A DNA stretch of 32,988 nucleotides from Calothrix sp. CSU_2_0 (GTDB lineage: Bacteria; Cyanobacteriota; Cyanobacteriia; Cyanobacteriales; Nostocaceae), in the NCBI GenBank assembly GCA_012034595.1, contig JAAUPE010000082.1, forward strand, positions 1 through 32,988. The letters run 5' to 3'. The position numbers were made by a program, and so were the translations under genes. Position 1 is the first letter of the stretch; each line of letters begins with the position of its first letter. Positions 1-8,120 of this stretch are shown one piece after another. The notes under the pieces were generated by a model. It worked only from the letters and a program-made list of their open reading frames with translations, was not told the origin of the DNA and did no database searches.

Positions 1-35
1 GAATCAGAATTTTTGATTCGTAATGCGTAATGCCG

Positions 36-116
36 TAATCCCCATTCCCCAATTCCCAATCCCCAATCCCCATTGCCCCAATCCCCCAATCCCCAATCCC
101 CAATCCCCATTGCCCA
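36..116. repeat. STRR-like CCCCAATC tandem repeat
   Basis: Degenerate tandem array of 7-8 base units (CCCCAATC, CCCCATTG) running up to the 3' end of pdxJ. It is preceded by two GTAATGC units and a small inverted repeat GAATCA/TGATTC at 1-19. The same unit family recurs in the opposite orientation at 8121-8156 and 11919-11976. Such heptamer arrays are known from heterocystous cyanobacteria. Confidence 0.85.
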
Positions 117-119
117 AAA

Positions 120-845
120 TCAAAACTCCCCACGCATTGCCATTTTCATTTCTCGCACAGCTCGTTCCATTCCTACTAAAGCTGCTCGACTAATGATTGT
201 ATGTCCAATATTTAACTCCTCCATCCCTGGTAAACAGGCAACAGGATACACATTCCAATAAGTCAGTCCATGTCCCGCATTGACTCGTAACCCTGCTTTT
301 ATCGCTTGTTCGCACCCAATCGCTAGCATATCTAACTCATTTGTGCGAGTTGTATCGTCTTTTGCCTCTGCATATTTACCAGTGTGCAATTCGATAAATT
401 TTGCTTGCACCTTGACAGAAGCTTCGATTTGTGCAGTTTCGGCATCAATGAATAAACTAACTGGAATTCCAGCAGATTGCAGTCGATCGACAACCTCTTC
501 CATTCTACCAATTTGCCCGACAATATCTAAGCCGCCTTCAGTTGTTACTTCTTCGCGTTTTTCGGGTACTAGCGTTACATAATCTGGTTTAACCTCAAGT
601 GCGATCGCAACCATTTCGTCGGTGGCTGCCATTTCTAGGTTGAAGTGTGTACGTACAGTTTGGCGTAAAATTCGGATGTCGCGGTCTTGAATATGCCTTC
701 TATCTTCCCGCAGGTGTGCTGTTATCCCGTCAGCACCAGCTAATTCTGCCAATACTGCTGCCGCTACCGGATCGGGTTCTACCGTGCGTCGTGCTTGCCG
801 GATTGTGGCGATATGGTCGATGTTTACCCCAAGTGTCAGAGTCAC
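120..845 (-). CDS. pdxJ: Pyridoxine 5'-phosphate synthase PdxJ
   Basis: This enzyme closes the pyridine ring of vitamin B6 by condensing 3-amino-2-oxopropyl phosphate with 1-deoxyxylulose 5-phosphate, in the cytoplasm. The 241-residue length matches the family. The hallmark N-terminus ([15 protein letters not shown]) is present, followed by the PDPV and [14 protein letters not shown] segments that line the phosphate and substrate sites, and the C-terminal NAGHGL and ELNIGH motifs of the TIM barrel. The start is GTG at 845, preceded on the minus strand by AAGGA about 10 bases upstream; no better ATG lies near the conserved N-terminus. It appears monocistronic, with an STRR array directly past its stop. 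Identification is by family recognition and is secure. Confidence 0.97.
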   Translation of the reverse strand: MTLTLGVNIDHIATIRQARRTVEPDPVAAAVLAELAGADGITAHLREDRRHIQDRDIRILRQTVRTHFNLEMAATDEMVAIALEVKPDYVTLVPEKREEVTTEGGLDIVGQIGRMEEVVDRLQSAGIPVSLFIDAETAQIEASVKVQAKFIELHTGKYAEAKDDTTRTNELDMLAIGCEQAIKAGLRVNAGHGLTYWNVYPVACLPGMEELNIGHTIISRAALVGMERAVREMKMAMRGEF

Positions 846-942
846 CCTAGTTATTCCTTTTCCGCAGTCTGTAGGATTTGTATTTTAGCGGAAAATATGG
901 TTCCACATGGGAACGGGATATGAAATTTTAATCCAAAATATT

Positions 943-1005
943 GTATAGACGTTCCAGTGGAACGTCTTTACGAAGACCGAAGACGTTCCACCGGAACGTC
1001 TATAC
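943..1005. repeat. Double inverted repeat with AGACGTTCC arms
   Basis: Two adjacent hairpins can form: 947-956 with 958-967 (10 bp, one-base loop) and 981-989 with 993-1001 (9 bp). The outermost arms (GTATAGACGTTCC at 943-955 and its complement at 993-1005) can instead pair over 13 bp into one long stem. It lies between the divergent ends of pdxJ and the Uma2 gene. A related single hairpin sits at 7347-7367. Confidence 0.85.
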
Positions 1006-1028
1006 GAAGACTGAAAATCAATATTATA

Positions 1029-1772
1029 TTATTCTTCAGGTTCAACACCTAAAGCACGCAATTGAGCTGCCAAGCGATCGGCACGTTGACTTTCCATTTC
1101 AGCACGTTGACTTTCGATTTCGGCACGTTCCCCTCCACTTAGTAGTAAATTGCCCTGCAAATCCCACCAACGCAGCCAAGGTAAATTTGCGTTTTGGTAT
1201 TGTCCTTGCCAGATTCCCAGTTCAACACCTAAGGAAGTAATCGAAAAATGTCCGCGATCGTTTGCATTTAATAATTGATACTGCCCTTCAATTAAATGAT
1301 AAATTTCCACACTGGCTTTACTCACTTCGTAAATACCATAAAAAGCCGGACGTATAACTTGTTCGTAAATCCAAAATTTACCCGTCCAAGGTGTTTTATC
1401 TCGTTCTTCATCGCCATTTCCAGAAACAAATTCTAAGGCAATTAATGGAGCGATATGCTCGTTCCAAAGGACGTAGGAGCGTCGTGCTAGCCCATTTAGC
1501 AGAGGGGGTACATTCGGCACATAAAACCAATCTGGAGCTTCTGCACCTCGTTCTGGGGGGTCAGTAAGTCGCCAATAAATGCCCAAATCCTGACCAATGC
1601 AGTATTGACCGTTGGGATTTAATTGGTTGAGGATGGGTGTGATTGATTCGGTTAGTAAAATGCTTTGGGGATGTTCTTGCCAATTTTTCACAAATGTTCC
1701 GTCAGACTCTGGTAGCTGGGTATGGTCTGGGAATGGGGTAAGGGAAGTGGATTGATTAGTTGCAGAGGTCAT
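1029..1772 (-). CDS. Uma2 family (DUF820) protein
   Basis: A 247-residue member of the Uma2/DUF820 family, which has a restriction-endonuclease-like PD-(D/E)XK fold and is highly expanded in cyanobacteria; its cellular role is not established. The likely active-site acids are the Asp of EAPDWFYV and the Glu of ALEFVSG. The C-terminal 35 residues form a charged helix with repeated QRAE-ES units, encoded by two near-identical 21-base repeats around 1080-1120, as often seen in this family. The start is ATG at 1772. It is apparently a single-gene unit, with the double hairpin at 943-1005 downstream. The family call is good; biochemical activity is not shown by the sequence. Confidence 0.85.
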   Translation of the reverse strand: MTSATNQSTSLTPFPDHTQLPESDGTFVKNWQEHPQSILLTESITPILNQLNPNGQYCIGQDLGIYWRLTDPPERGAEAPDWFYVPNVPPLLNGLARRSYVLWNEHIAPLIALEFVSGNGDEERDKTPWTGKFWIYEQVIRPAFYGIYEVSKASVEIYHLIEGQYQLLNANDRGHFSITSLGVELGIWQGQYQNANLPWLRWWDLQGNLLLSGGERAEIESQRAEMESQRADRLAAQLRALGVEPEE

Positions 1773-1831
1773 AAATTTGCCCTCGCTGTGGAGTTGATTG
1801 CTTAGTTTAATAGTCTTTTAGTTTAACAATG

Positions 1832-2569
1832 TTATTGTGTTTCCACAATCTTCTTACTTCTGCCAAAGAATATATAGTAGAAAATTGCGCTTTGGATCAA
1901 AAATACCACCAAATCTACACCTGGACTTCCTGTTTCTTTGACTGTCCAAATTGATGGTGTGGGAATTACAGAATCTTCTGTGTTGATAAAAACTAAACTT
2001 AAATTATTGGCAGCATGAACTCCTAAAGCTAGTTCTAAGCGGTTATCTTTGAGTGTTAGAAAAGCTGCAAGTGCGCCAAAAATGAAGTAATACATTGCCA
2101 TTAATACTGCTCCCCTTTTTACTTCTGGGTTTAAAAGGTGGGGAAACATGAATAATAAGCTGGTGATAATTATCAGTAAATATTTATTTTTGGTGATGCA
2201 GCTTAATCCTTGAATTAAGTAACCACGAAAGAATAATTCTTCGCTGGAAGTTTGAATTGGTGTCAGGATTACCGCAGCGATTAGAAGTGGAAACCATTGA
2301 GATGGATTAAAAGTAAATGTGTAGTTTTTGGGGTCACTAATTAGTGCGATCGCTATTAAAATTGCTTGGAGTAAAAACCAAACTCCAAATCCTGCAAAAA
2401 AACGCTGGAAATTAATCTTTGATTCTGCACTAATTAAACTCAGATATTTTCGATTATGGATTAGTTTTACTACTATAAATATACCAATTAAAAAAAATAT
2501 AAACTGGAGGTTAATAGCAATAAAGGAATCTACGGACGCACTTCTTAAAAATGTGTCAAATTGCCGCAT
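1832..2569 (-). CDS. CPBP family intramembrane metalloprotease, C-terminal main part
   Basis: A polytopic membrane protein of the CPBP (CAAX protease and bacteriocin-processing, Abi) family, glutamate-dependent intramembrane proteases. The catalytic motif EExxxR is present as EELFFR (E110, E111, R115), with the second-motif His in FPHLLNPE (H144) and the third motif HAANN (H185, N189). About five to six hydrophobic segments are visible. The ATG at 2569 overlaps the stop of a 55-residue upstream frame (TAATG). That short frame carries the cytosolic and first-membrane segment usually found at the N-terminus of cyanobacterial CPBP proteins of about 300 residues, so the gene is probably split by a one-base frameshift or is translationally coupled. 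Substrate unknown. Confidence 0.85.
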   Translation of the reverse strand: MRQFDTFLRSASVDSFIAINLQFIFFLIGIFIVVKLIHNRKYLSLISAESKINFQRFFAGFGVWFLLQAILIAIALISDPKNYTFTFNPSQWFPLLIAAVILTPIQTSSEELFFRGYLIQGLSCITKNKYLLIIITSLLFMFPHLLNPEVKRGAVLMAMYYFIFGALAAFLTLKDNRLELALGVHAANNLSLVFINTEDSVIPTPSIWTVKETGSPGVDLVVFLIQSAIFYYIFFGRSKKIVETQ

Positions 2570-2736
2570 TACCTGAGAAATGGTAATCCACGATTGGCAA
2601 ACACAAATCCGATAAATGCTACTGTAACAATGCTACCAACAATCAACCACATGAAGAAAATGAAGATGATTCCTAATAAGTAGCGCCACCAACTATTGTT
2701 ACCTTGTTGGGCTATTTCCAGATAACTTTGACTCAT
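2569..2736 (-). CDS. Small membrane protein, probable detached N-terminus of the CPBP protease
   Basis: A 55-codon frame starting at ATG 2736 (MSQSYLEIAQQG...) with one strong membrane helix at about residues 20-47, ending LPFLR. Its stop TAA overlaps the ATG of the downstream CPBP frame by two bases. The layout (an amphipathic head of about 15 residues, a Trp-Trp pair and one helix) matches what I recall of the N-termini of intact cyanobacterial CPBP proteases, and 55 plus 245 residues gives the usual size of about 300. I therefore infer that this is the 5' piece of a split gene rather than an independent small protein. No clear Shine-Dalgarno sequence precedes it. Confidence 0.6.
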   Translation of the reverse strand: MSQSYLEIAQQGNNSWWRYLLGIIFIFFMWLIVGSIVTVAFIGFVFANRGLPFLR

Positions 2737-2827
2737 TTTTTATTTAAATTAAGTAAATTCGGTGTTAGTTAGAGACACCTACATGGAGGTATCTGTACAT
2801 AAATTAATTACACTAAAAGCATATTTA

Positions 2828-3610
2828 TTAGCTAGAAGCGCTGGTGTAAAAACGCAGAGCAAAACGCCAAAACCAGGAAGCAAATAAGAACAATATCAAA
2901 GCTAATAAACCTGCTCCCACAAACCAGATAGCTTGACTTCTACCTAACATTGCTTCTGCGGGAATCGTTGTCAGAAACGCCACGGGAACAATAAAAGTAA
3001 AGAAGAATCTAAATGCTGTGGGATAGGCAATCATCGGATATCTACCAGCTTCGAGCAATCCTCGTAAAACTTCGGTGACATTGTAAATTTTTACAAACCA
3101 AATACTCGTCGCCCCAAGCATAAACCAGAGGCTGTAAAGTATTACTAAACCAAATGTAATAGGTATCAAACTAATTAAATAATTATTAGCTTCTAACCCC
3201 AGCCTTGTACCAGCATAGCCAATTGTGACTGCACCAAAGATTAAATCTGGCAATCCCCAAGGTGAGAGCGTGTGAACCGATAGCCAAAATTGGCTTTTGA
3301 TGGGTTTGAGCAGGACAAAATCGAGGGTTCCTTCTTGAACGTGGCGAACTATACGGCTAAGATTTGGAGCTAAAAATGTTGCTGAGAATCCTTGAAGCAA
3401 AGTAAAAATACCGACTACCAATAAAGCTTCTGTCCACGACCAGCCAGCGAATGTATAGCCTTTGCGGTAAAAAAGGAACAATCCGAACAAACTCCCGGCT
3501 AAGTTCCCAATACTACTAAGAGTTGCCAGAATAAAGTTAATCCGATATTCCATTTCAGCCGCGATCGCAGCACTCCAAAACAGCCGGAGTAATTTCAAAT
3601 ATCTTTGCAT
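2828..3610 (-). CDS. ABC-2 type transporter permease (COG3694-like)
   Basis: A 260-residue integral membrane protein with six hydrophobic segments and no ATPase domain. It resembles the ABC2_membrane_6 (COG3694) permease group. A characteristic feature is the stretch around residues 85-105 (IVRHVQEGTLDFVLLKPI), the amphipathic region typical of this permease family, where the R-x-G-x-LD-x-LLKP pattern recurs. In many cyanobacteria such permeases work with a separate ATP-binding protein and a second permease encoded elsewhere; neither is adjacent here. The start is ATG at 3610 (MQRYLKLLRLF). Substrate is not predictable. Confidence 0.85.
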   Translation of the reverse strand: MQRYLKLLRLFWSAAIAAEMEYRINFILATLSSIGNLAGSLFGLFLFYRKGYTFAGWSWTEALLVVGIFTLLQGFSATFLAPNLSRIVRHVQEGTLDFVLLKPIKSQFWLSVHTLSPWGLPDLIFGAVTIGYAGTRLGLEANNYLISLIPITFGLVILYSLWFMLGATSIWFVKIYNVTEVLRGLLEAGRYPMIAYPTAFRFFFTFIVPVAFLTTIPAEAMLGRSQAIWFVGAGLLALILFLFASWFWRFALRFYTSASS

Positions 3611-3669
3611 TTTCTATTCTTTACCCTTTTTCTGCATAGATAATCAACTTATAATACCTGAAACCTTGT

Positions 3670-3685
3670 AGAGATGTGATATATC
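3670..3685. repeat. AGAGATGTGATATATC dispersed repeat remnant
   Basis: This 16-base string is shared, with one mismatch, with the complement of 13692-13707 in the spacer before the glycan cluster. Flanking GAAACC/GGTTTC arms make a weak stem here. It looks like a decayed copy of the GTAGAGAC-type palindromes common in filamentous cyanobacteria. The rest of the 268-base spacer 3611-3878 shows nothing else clear. Confidence 0.4.
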
Positions 3686-3878
3686 GGGTTTCTCTATATT
3701 TTTATTTTCACCATGATGTATTTTTCATCAAATTTAAAGATATATTTGGCGGGAATTATACCAAAATCTGAGAGGTGGAGAAAAAGGAAAATAACTTGTT
3801 TAGAAATATCATGTTTCCTTCCTATCTTTGAGAAACTACCCAAAACCTGCTAGCGTCTAAAAAAGCAATACCTAGTGT

Positions 3879-5633
3879 GTGGATGTGGGCAGCTTGATTA
3901 ATATCTCACCAAAAACTGAATCGAATTACAGACAACTGATACCTTATATCGGTCCCCAGTGGCAAAATATCGTCAAGGGGTTTATTGGTATTGTTGGGTA
4001 CGTATTTGCAACCCTAACGCTGATATATCTCGTCCAGAAGCTATCAGTACCCTTTGGTACAGGTGATGTCATTGCGATCGCACAACTTGCTGGTATCCTG
4101 GGAGCGGTATTTCTTGTACGTGGGTTTTTTCAGTCAGTCCAAGATATTTACATGGTTAAGGCAGCTTTACAGGTGGCTTTTAATCTCCGTAAACAGGTTT
4201 ATGGACATCTACAACGGCTGAATTTAAGCTATTTTGAGACAGCAAAGGCTGGTGATTTATCTTATCGTGTAACTGAGGATGTCGATCGCGTTGGTGAAGC
4301 TGTCCACAAGTTTTTACACGATTTTATTCCTTGTGCATTCCAGTTGATTGCCATACCGATTTACATGGTTTATTTAAGCTGGCAATTAACTCTGGCAACT
4401 TTAATAATCATGCCAGTAATGTTAGTTTTAATTACTTGGTTCGGAGAAAAATTACAAAAATATTCCCGTCGGAGTCAAAATCAAGTATCAGATTTATCGG
4501 CAATTTTAACTGAGATATTTTCAGGTATTCGCATTGTCCAAGCATTTGCTGCTGAAGCATACGAAATTGCTCGGTTTAGTAAGGAAGCTGAAGGGGCAAT
4601 GAAAGCGAAATATTCAACCGAGCGATTGAAAGCGATTCAAATTCCTATTATCGGATTCTTGCAAGCACTAAGTTTTTTAATATTACTTTTCTTTGCAGCT
4701 TGGCAAATTTCCGCAGGTAATTTAACAGTTGGTAAATTTTTTAGTTATCTTTCTGGTGCGGGTTTATTAATCGATCCAGTTGGTCATATTACAGCTAATT
4801 ATAATTTATTCAAAGAAGCCGAAGCATCTGTAGATAGGGTATTTGAACTATTAGCAATTAAACCTGCGGTGGAAGAAAAATTTGATGCGCTGATTCTTCC
4901 CCGTGTCAGTGGCAAAGTCGAATATCGTCACGTTAACTTTGCTTACAAATCAGGTGAACCCATAATCAACAATATGAGTTTGTTGGCAGAACCAGGAGAA
5001 GTTATTGCCCTTGTTGGTTCTTCTGGTGCTGGGAAAACAACTTTCGTTAACTTAATCCCGCGATTTTACGATCCGCAAGCTGGAGAAATATTAATTGATG
5101 GTGTTGATATTCGTGATGTCACATTAAACAGCTTGCGTCGGCAAATTGGTATAGTTCCCCAAGAAACAACAATGTTTTCCGGAACCATTGCTCAAAATAT
5201 CGCCTTTGGTCAGCAGGAATTTGATATGGTTGCAGTGGAAGCAGCAGCAAAAATTGCCAATGCCCATCAATTTATTAGCAATTTACCAGACGGTTATTAT
5301 ACAGTTGTTGGTGAAAGAGGTGTAAACTTATCGGGAGGACAAAGACAACGAATCGCGATCGCCCGTGCAGTTCTCCTAAATCCCCGGATTTTGATCCTAG
5401 ATGAAGCCACATCAGCACTGGATGCGGAATCAGAATCCCTTGTAAAACAGGCATTAGAGCAAGTTATGCAGGGACGTACTGTCTTTGTTATTGCACATCG
5501 ATTAAGTACCGTGAGAAAATGCGATCGCATTTTAGTTCTCGAAAAAGGGGAAATCGTCGAATCGGGAACCCACGAAGAATTATTAGCTCTCAAACGTCGC
5601 TATGCGGAATTTTTCGCACAACAGTTTAGTTAA
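3879..5633 (+). CDS. ABC exporter, fused membrane and ATPase domains (MsbA/HepA-like)
   Basis: A 584-residue half-transporter that would homodimerise to export a lipid, glycolipid or drug-like substrate across the cytoplasmic membrane. The six-helix membrane domain covers residues 25-325. The nucleotide-binding domain follows, with Walker A GSSGAGKTT (380-388), the signature LSGGQ (484-488), Walker B ILILDE (504-509) and the H-loop His (540). All catalytic residues are intact. The start chosen is GTG at 3879, but there is no convincing Shine-Dalgarno sequence, and GTG at 3885 or TTG at 3894 is possible. It lacks the C-terminal extension seen in the second exporter at 16146. No glycan genes adjoin it, so the substrate cannot be inferred. 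Family call secure. Confidence 0.93.
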   Translation: MDVGSLINISPKTESNYRQLIPYIGPQWQNIVKGFIGIVGYVFATLTLIYLVQKLSVPFGTGDVIAIAQLAGILGAVFLVRGFFQSVQDIYMVKAALQVAFNLRKQVYGHLQRLNLSYFETAKAGDLSYRVTEDVDRVGEAVHKFLHDFIPCAFQLIAIPIYMVYLSWQLTLATLIIMPVMLVLITWFGEKLQKYSRRSQNQVSDLSAILTEIFSGIRIVQAFAAEAYEIARFSKEAEGAMKAKYSTERLKAIQIPIIGFLQALSFLILLFFAAWQISAGNLTVGKFFSYLSGAGLLIDPVGHITANYNLFKEAEASVDRVFELLAIKPAVEEKFDALILPRVSGKVEYRHVNFAYKSGEPIINNMSLLAEPGEVIALVGSSGAGKTTFVNLIPRFYDPQAGEILIDGVDIRDVTLNSLRRQIGIVPQETTMFSGTIAQNIAFGQQEFDMVAVEAAAKIANAHQFISNLPDGYYTVVGERGVNLSGGQRQRIAIARAVLLNPRILILDEATSALDAESESLVKQALEQVMQGRTVFVIAHRLSTVRKCDRILVLEKGEIVESGTHEELLALKRRYAEFFAQQFS

Positions 5634-5699
5634 AAGCTAAAAATAGCGAAACTCAGTAGACTTTAAACAGTCTTTAAACTAGCTAGATATCGACCAGCA

Positions 5700-5716
5700 A
5701 TTCTACGGTGTAGAAT
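5700..5716. promoter_or_regulatory. Inverted repeat ATTCTAC-ggt-GTAGAAT
   Basis: A perfect 7-base inverted repeat with a 3-base loop, 27 bases before the ATG of the secreted protein gene. There is no T-run after it, so it is not a typical terminator. It could be a binding site or a 5' leader hairpin, and also follows a direct duplication (GTCTTTAAAC) near 5660-5682. Function is not shown. Confidence 0.35.
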
Positions 5717-5743
5717 TAGTGATTAAAAGAACAACCAAAAATT

Positions 5744-6298
5744 ATGCATAGTATGTGGAAAAGTATAAAAAATGTAACCCGATCCGGATTAGTGCTGGGA
5801 ACTTGCATCCAAATGGTAGCACCTACACTAATTGTCTCCCAAGCTGCTGCACAGACTCCATCAGGGCAATCATCTCAAGTTAAGCAGACAGACAGAAAAT
5901 ACAATATTACCTTTGAGTATCGAGGATGTCAGCGTGCTAGAAGTAATACAAAAGTCACTTGTGAGGTGATAGCGACTAATTTTAACGATAATTATCTCAA
6001 AATTAGTTTTGGCGCTCGTAACGAACAATACCAAACCCGTGCTGTTGACACTTTAGGCAATGTCTACACATCTGGCAGCTTACAGTTAAATCAGTATGAC
6101 TCCAGAGATAAGATATTAACAGACTTAGCTCCCGGCATTCCCACAAAATTAACCTTCAATTTTAAAATACCCGAACAGGTGACAGAATTATCAGCGCTGG
6201 ATTTAGGCTACTTAACAGTTAGTCGCATTGATACAGTTGGGCGAATTTCTCTACCTAATATAGGCGCGATTGCATCTGCAAACAGCACGAAAAAGTAA
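5744..6298 (+). CDS. Secreted protein of unknown function
   Basis: A 184-residue protein with a clear Sec signal peptide: basic start (MWKSIKN), hydrophobic core and an Ala-rich cleavage region at about residues 35-37 (SQAAAQTP). The mature part is rich in alternating polar and hydrophobic residues, consistent with a beta-sandwich domain of about 140 residues. It contains two Cys (CQRA...VTCEV, about residues 59 and 68) that could form a disulfide in the periplasm. I do not recognise the family. The start could be ATG 5744 or ATG 5753; the second gives a more usual signal peptide. A good intrinsic terminator follows at 6355-6385, so it is probably transcribed alone. Confidence 0.8.
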   Translation: MHSMWKSIKNVTRSGLVLGTCIQMVAPTLIVSQAAAQTPSGQSSQVKQTDRKYNITFEYRGCQRARSNTKVTCEVIATNFNDNYLKISFGARNEQYQTRAVDTLGNVYTSGSLQLNQYDSRDKILTDLAPGIPTKLTFNFKIPEQVTELSALDLGYLTVSRIDTVGRISLPNIGAIASANSTKK

Positions 6299-6354
6299 AA
6301 TACTCAAATAGCCACAAGTATAATTTTTTTGCATATCCCAGAAATTATCCCCTT

Positions 6355-6385
6355 AATCCCCCGATCTATTGGGGGGTTATTTTAT
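6355..6385 (+). terminator. Intrinsic terminator after the secreted-protein gene
   Basis: Stem AATCCCCC (6355-6362) pairs with GGGGGGTT (6371-6378), one G-T wobble, 8-base loop, followed by ATTTTAT. It lies between convergent genes and reaches into the last codons of the minus-strand gene. Confidence 0.7.
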
Positions 6386-6690
6386 ATTTGTGGAAACTTG
6401 CGAACTTGAAATTCCGATGACTCAATCATCTCGCTAGTAAAACCCAGCGCTCGATCGAATTTATCCGAAATAGCATCCAAATCCTTGACTGGAATATTTT
6501 TCCAATCTTCCTTAGTTGCCCAATGGATGACAAAAGTCACCTCCTCCGGTACATTCGGGTTAATCCACACTTCCTTACCTAAAAAACCCGGATATTTAGC
6601 TAGTGCAGTCGTCCATATTTCCCCATCCTTTTGGATATACTCTTCCCGTTTTTCAGAAGGAACCTTAAATTTAAGTAACTCAATTACCAT
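6382..6690 (-). CDS. TIGR03792-like family protein (ABM-like fold)
   Basis: A 102-residue protein resembling the TIGR03792 cyanobacterial family, which looks like the dimeric alpha-beta barrel (antibiotic biosynthesis monooxygenase-like) fold. Features visible are the starting strand (MVIELLKFKVP), a central PGFLGKEVWINPN segment, a strand VTFVIHWAT, and a WKNIP helix start. The role in the cell is not known to me and no catalytic residues can be assigned. The start is ATG at 6690, immediately followed upstream by a HIP1 site. It appears monocistronic. Confidence 0.85.
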   Translation of the reverse strand: MVIELLKFKVPSEKREEYIQKDGEIWTTALAKYPGFLGKEVWINPNVPEEVTFVIHWATKEDWKNIPVKDLDAISDKFDRALGFTSEMIESSEFQVRKFPQI

Positions 6691-7022
6691 GCGATCGCAT
6701 TCCCCATGTTATTTGCAAATAGATTAATTTGCCAGAATAGAACAGTACATTAAGTCGATTTAACTTACCAAAATATTTTTATTATCTCATTCTCCTCTGC
6801 CTTTTAAGCTACGCGATACTCTGAATTGCTGACTATTGAGTAACCCAAACCATCCGCAGACAGAGCAAATTTGTCTCCAAACCTGTAAAAGGTTGTTTCG
6901 ACAGAGTTCGTAGATGCGTACTAGAACTGTATAGTTATCAACACATCTGATTAAAAAATGTAAATTACAATCGCCTTAGTTGTGGTGTAAAACTTGAATT
7001 AAAAACAAACATAGGAAAAATT
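6691..7022. other. Intergenic spacer, 332 bases
   Basis: Divergent promoter region between the TIGR03792-like gene and the phasin-like gene. It holds a HIP1 site near 6691-6700 and a small AACCT/AGGTT hairpin near 6880-6895. I see no coding frame or RNA gene. Confidence 0.6.
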
Positions 7023-7346
7023 ATGGATAACAGCAATTGGATGCAACAGTTAGTGATGCTAGGTATCGGTACAACCTCGATGATGGCAGAAAAAATCAAA
7101 GAAGCAAGCGATAAACTAGTTAAAGATGGCAAACTCGACCCAGAACAAGCCAAAGTAGTCATGGATGACATGATGCAGCAAATGAAATCCGAGCAGGGCA
7201 CTTGGGAAGCGACTATGCAGCGTCAAATGCGAAATATGATGCAAGATTTAGGTGTAGCCAGACAATCGGAAGTAGACGAATTACGCGGTAGAATTGACCG
7301 ATTAGAGCGTCAAGTGCGCGATTTAGAGAATAAATTGTGGAAGTAG
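7023..7346 (+). CDS. Phasin family protein
   Basis: A 107-residue, almost wholly helical protein. Residues 1-60 form the amphipathic helix with many Met and Lys (SMMAEKIKEASDKLVKDGKL). Residues 75-105 form a predicted coiled coil of regular heptads (VDELRGRIDRLERQVRDLENKL). This matches the short cyanobacterial phasin-family (polyhydroxyalkanoate granule associated or phasin-like) proteins. Whether it coats PHA granules here is inference; no phaC gene is in the window. AGGAA about 8 bases before ATG 7023 supports the start. A hairpin begins one base after the stop codon. Confidence 0.85.
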   Translation: MDNSNWMQQLVMLGIGTTSMMAEKIKEASDKLVKDGKLDPEQAKVVMDDMMQQMKSEQGTWEATMQRQMRNMMQDLGVARQSEVDELRGRIDRLERQVRDLENKLWK

Positions 7347-7367
7347 AGACGTTCCGGTGAAACGTCT
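7347..7367. repeat. AGACGTTCC inverted repeat, third copy
   Basis: AGACGTTCC/GAAACGTCT hairpin with one G-T pair, starting right after the phasin stop codon. It belongs to the same repeat family as 943-1005. Confidence 0.75.
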
Positions 7368-7402
7368 TCCAGCAGTAAATGTGGAAATTTTTCTACCATA
7401 TT

Positions 7403-7418
7403 GGGCATGAAGATGCCC
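7403..7418 (+). terminator. Weak hairpin GGGCAT/ATGCCC
   Basis: A 6-bp stem with a 4-base loop followed by a T-rich stretch (CACATTTTCATTTTC). It could end transcription of the phasin gene. The T-tract is interrupted, so confidence is low. Confidence 0.35.
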
Positions 7419-7553
7419 CACATTTTCATTTTCAGATAATTATTTTTGCTATTCCCAAAGCTACTAGGTATTTAATGCCATTTGCGATATAAACTAAGTT
7501 TTGTTCTACTGGTAATTTCATTTTCACACCTTTTTAGATAGGGAGGATTTATT

Positions 7554-8087
7554 TTGAAAGCGATTTTACTCAGTGTCAGCATCATGATGGTTTGCGTAGT
7601 AGTTCTAGTTTTGGCGCAAATTGGTAGCGATAAAGATAATAATGCGATCGCCTTAACGACTCCTCCAGAGAGTATAGCTTTAGCGACTCCAATCACCCAA
7701 ACAACACCAGCAGCTACTCTCGTAACTGAAAACAGCACTTTAATAGCGAGCAAAAAAATGCCTGAAGACAATGCAGTTACTACTCCCTCTGGATTGAAAT
7801 ATATCGACATCGAGGAAGGAACTGGTGAAGCACCAAAAACTGGGCAAAAAGTCACCGTTCATTATATTGGTACTTTAGAAAATGGAACCGAGTTTGATAG
7901 CTCAGTTGGTCGTAACCGTCCTTTCGATTTTCAAATCGGTGTTGGACAAGTGATTAAAGGTTGGGATGAAGGTGTGGGAACCATGAAAGTGGGTGGAAAA
8001 CGTCGTTTAATCATCCCATCCGAGTTGGGTTACGGTTCTCGTGGTGCTGGTGGTGTCATTCCCCCCCAATGCCACCCTAATTTTTGA
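7554..8087 (+). CDS. FKBP-type peptidyl-prolyl isomerase, C-terminus frameshifted
   Basis: A 177-residue frame. An N-terminal hydrophobic segment (residues 3-22) acts as signal or membrane anchor, then a low-complexity Thr/Ala/Pro linker to about residue 75, then an FKBP domain (VTTPSGLKY, VTVHYIGTLENGTEFDSS, GVGQVIKGWDEGV, GGKRRLIIPSELGYG). Such proteins assist folding in the periplasm or thylakoid lumen by cis-trans isomerising prolyl bonds. The start is TTG at 7554, fixed by GGGAGG at 7541-7546. After VIPP the reading frame shifts at a run of seven C (8061-8067). With six C the frame would continue NATLIFDVELLKVS and stop at 8112, the normal FKBP ending. As read, the last beta strand is replaced by QCHPNF. 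This is a sequencing error or a real damaging mutation. Confidence 0.9.
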   Translation: MKAILLSVSIMMVCVVVLVLAQIGSDKDNNAIALTTPPESIALATPITQTTPAATLVTENSTLIASKKMPEDNAVTTPSGLKYIDIEEGTGEAPKTGQKVTVHYIGTLENGTEFDSSVGRNRPFDFQIGVGQVIKGWDEGVGTMKVGGKRRLIIPSELGYGSRGAGGVIPPQCHPNF

Positions 8088-8112
8088 CGTGGAATTGTTG
8101 AAAGTTAGTTAA
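8061..8112 (+). pseudogene. Out-of-frame remainder of the FKBP gene
   Basis: Codons from 8068 in the +1 frame read NATLIFDVELLKVS then TAA at 8110-8112, exactly the expected C-terminus. The C7 run at 8061-8067 is the point of the shift. Confidence 0.8.
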
Positions 8113-8120
8113 TTATTATT

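Noticed and set aside
73-261. 62-codon plus-strand frame at the window start
   Set aside because: It is translated STRR plus antisense pdxJ.
1029-1772. Defence nuclease role for the Uma2 proteins
   Set aside because: The fold is nuclease-like but the family is hugely expanded with no shown defence role, and no defence genes adjoin either copy.
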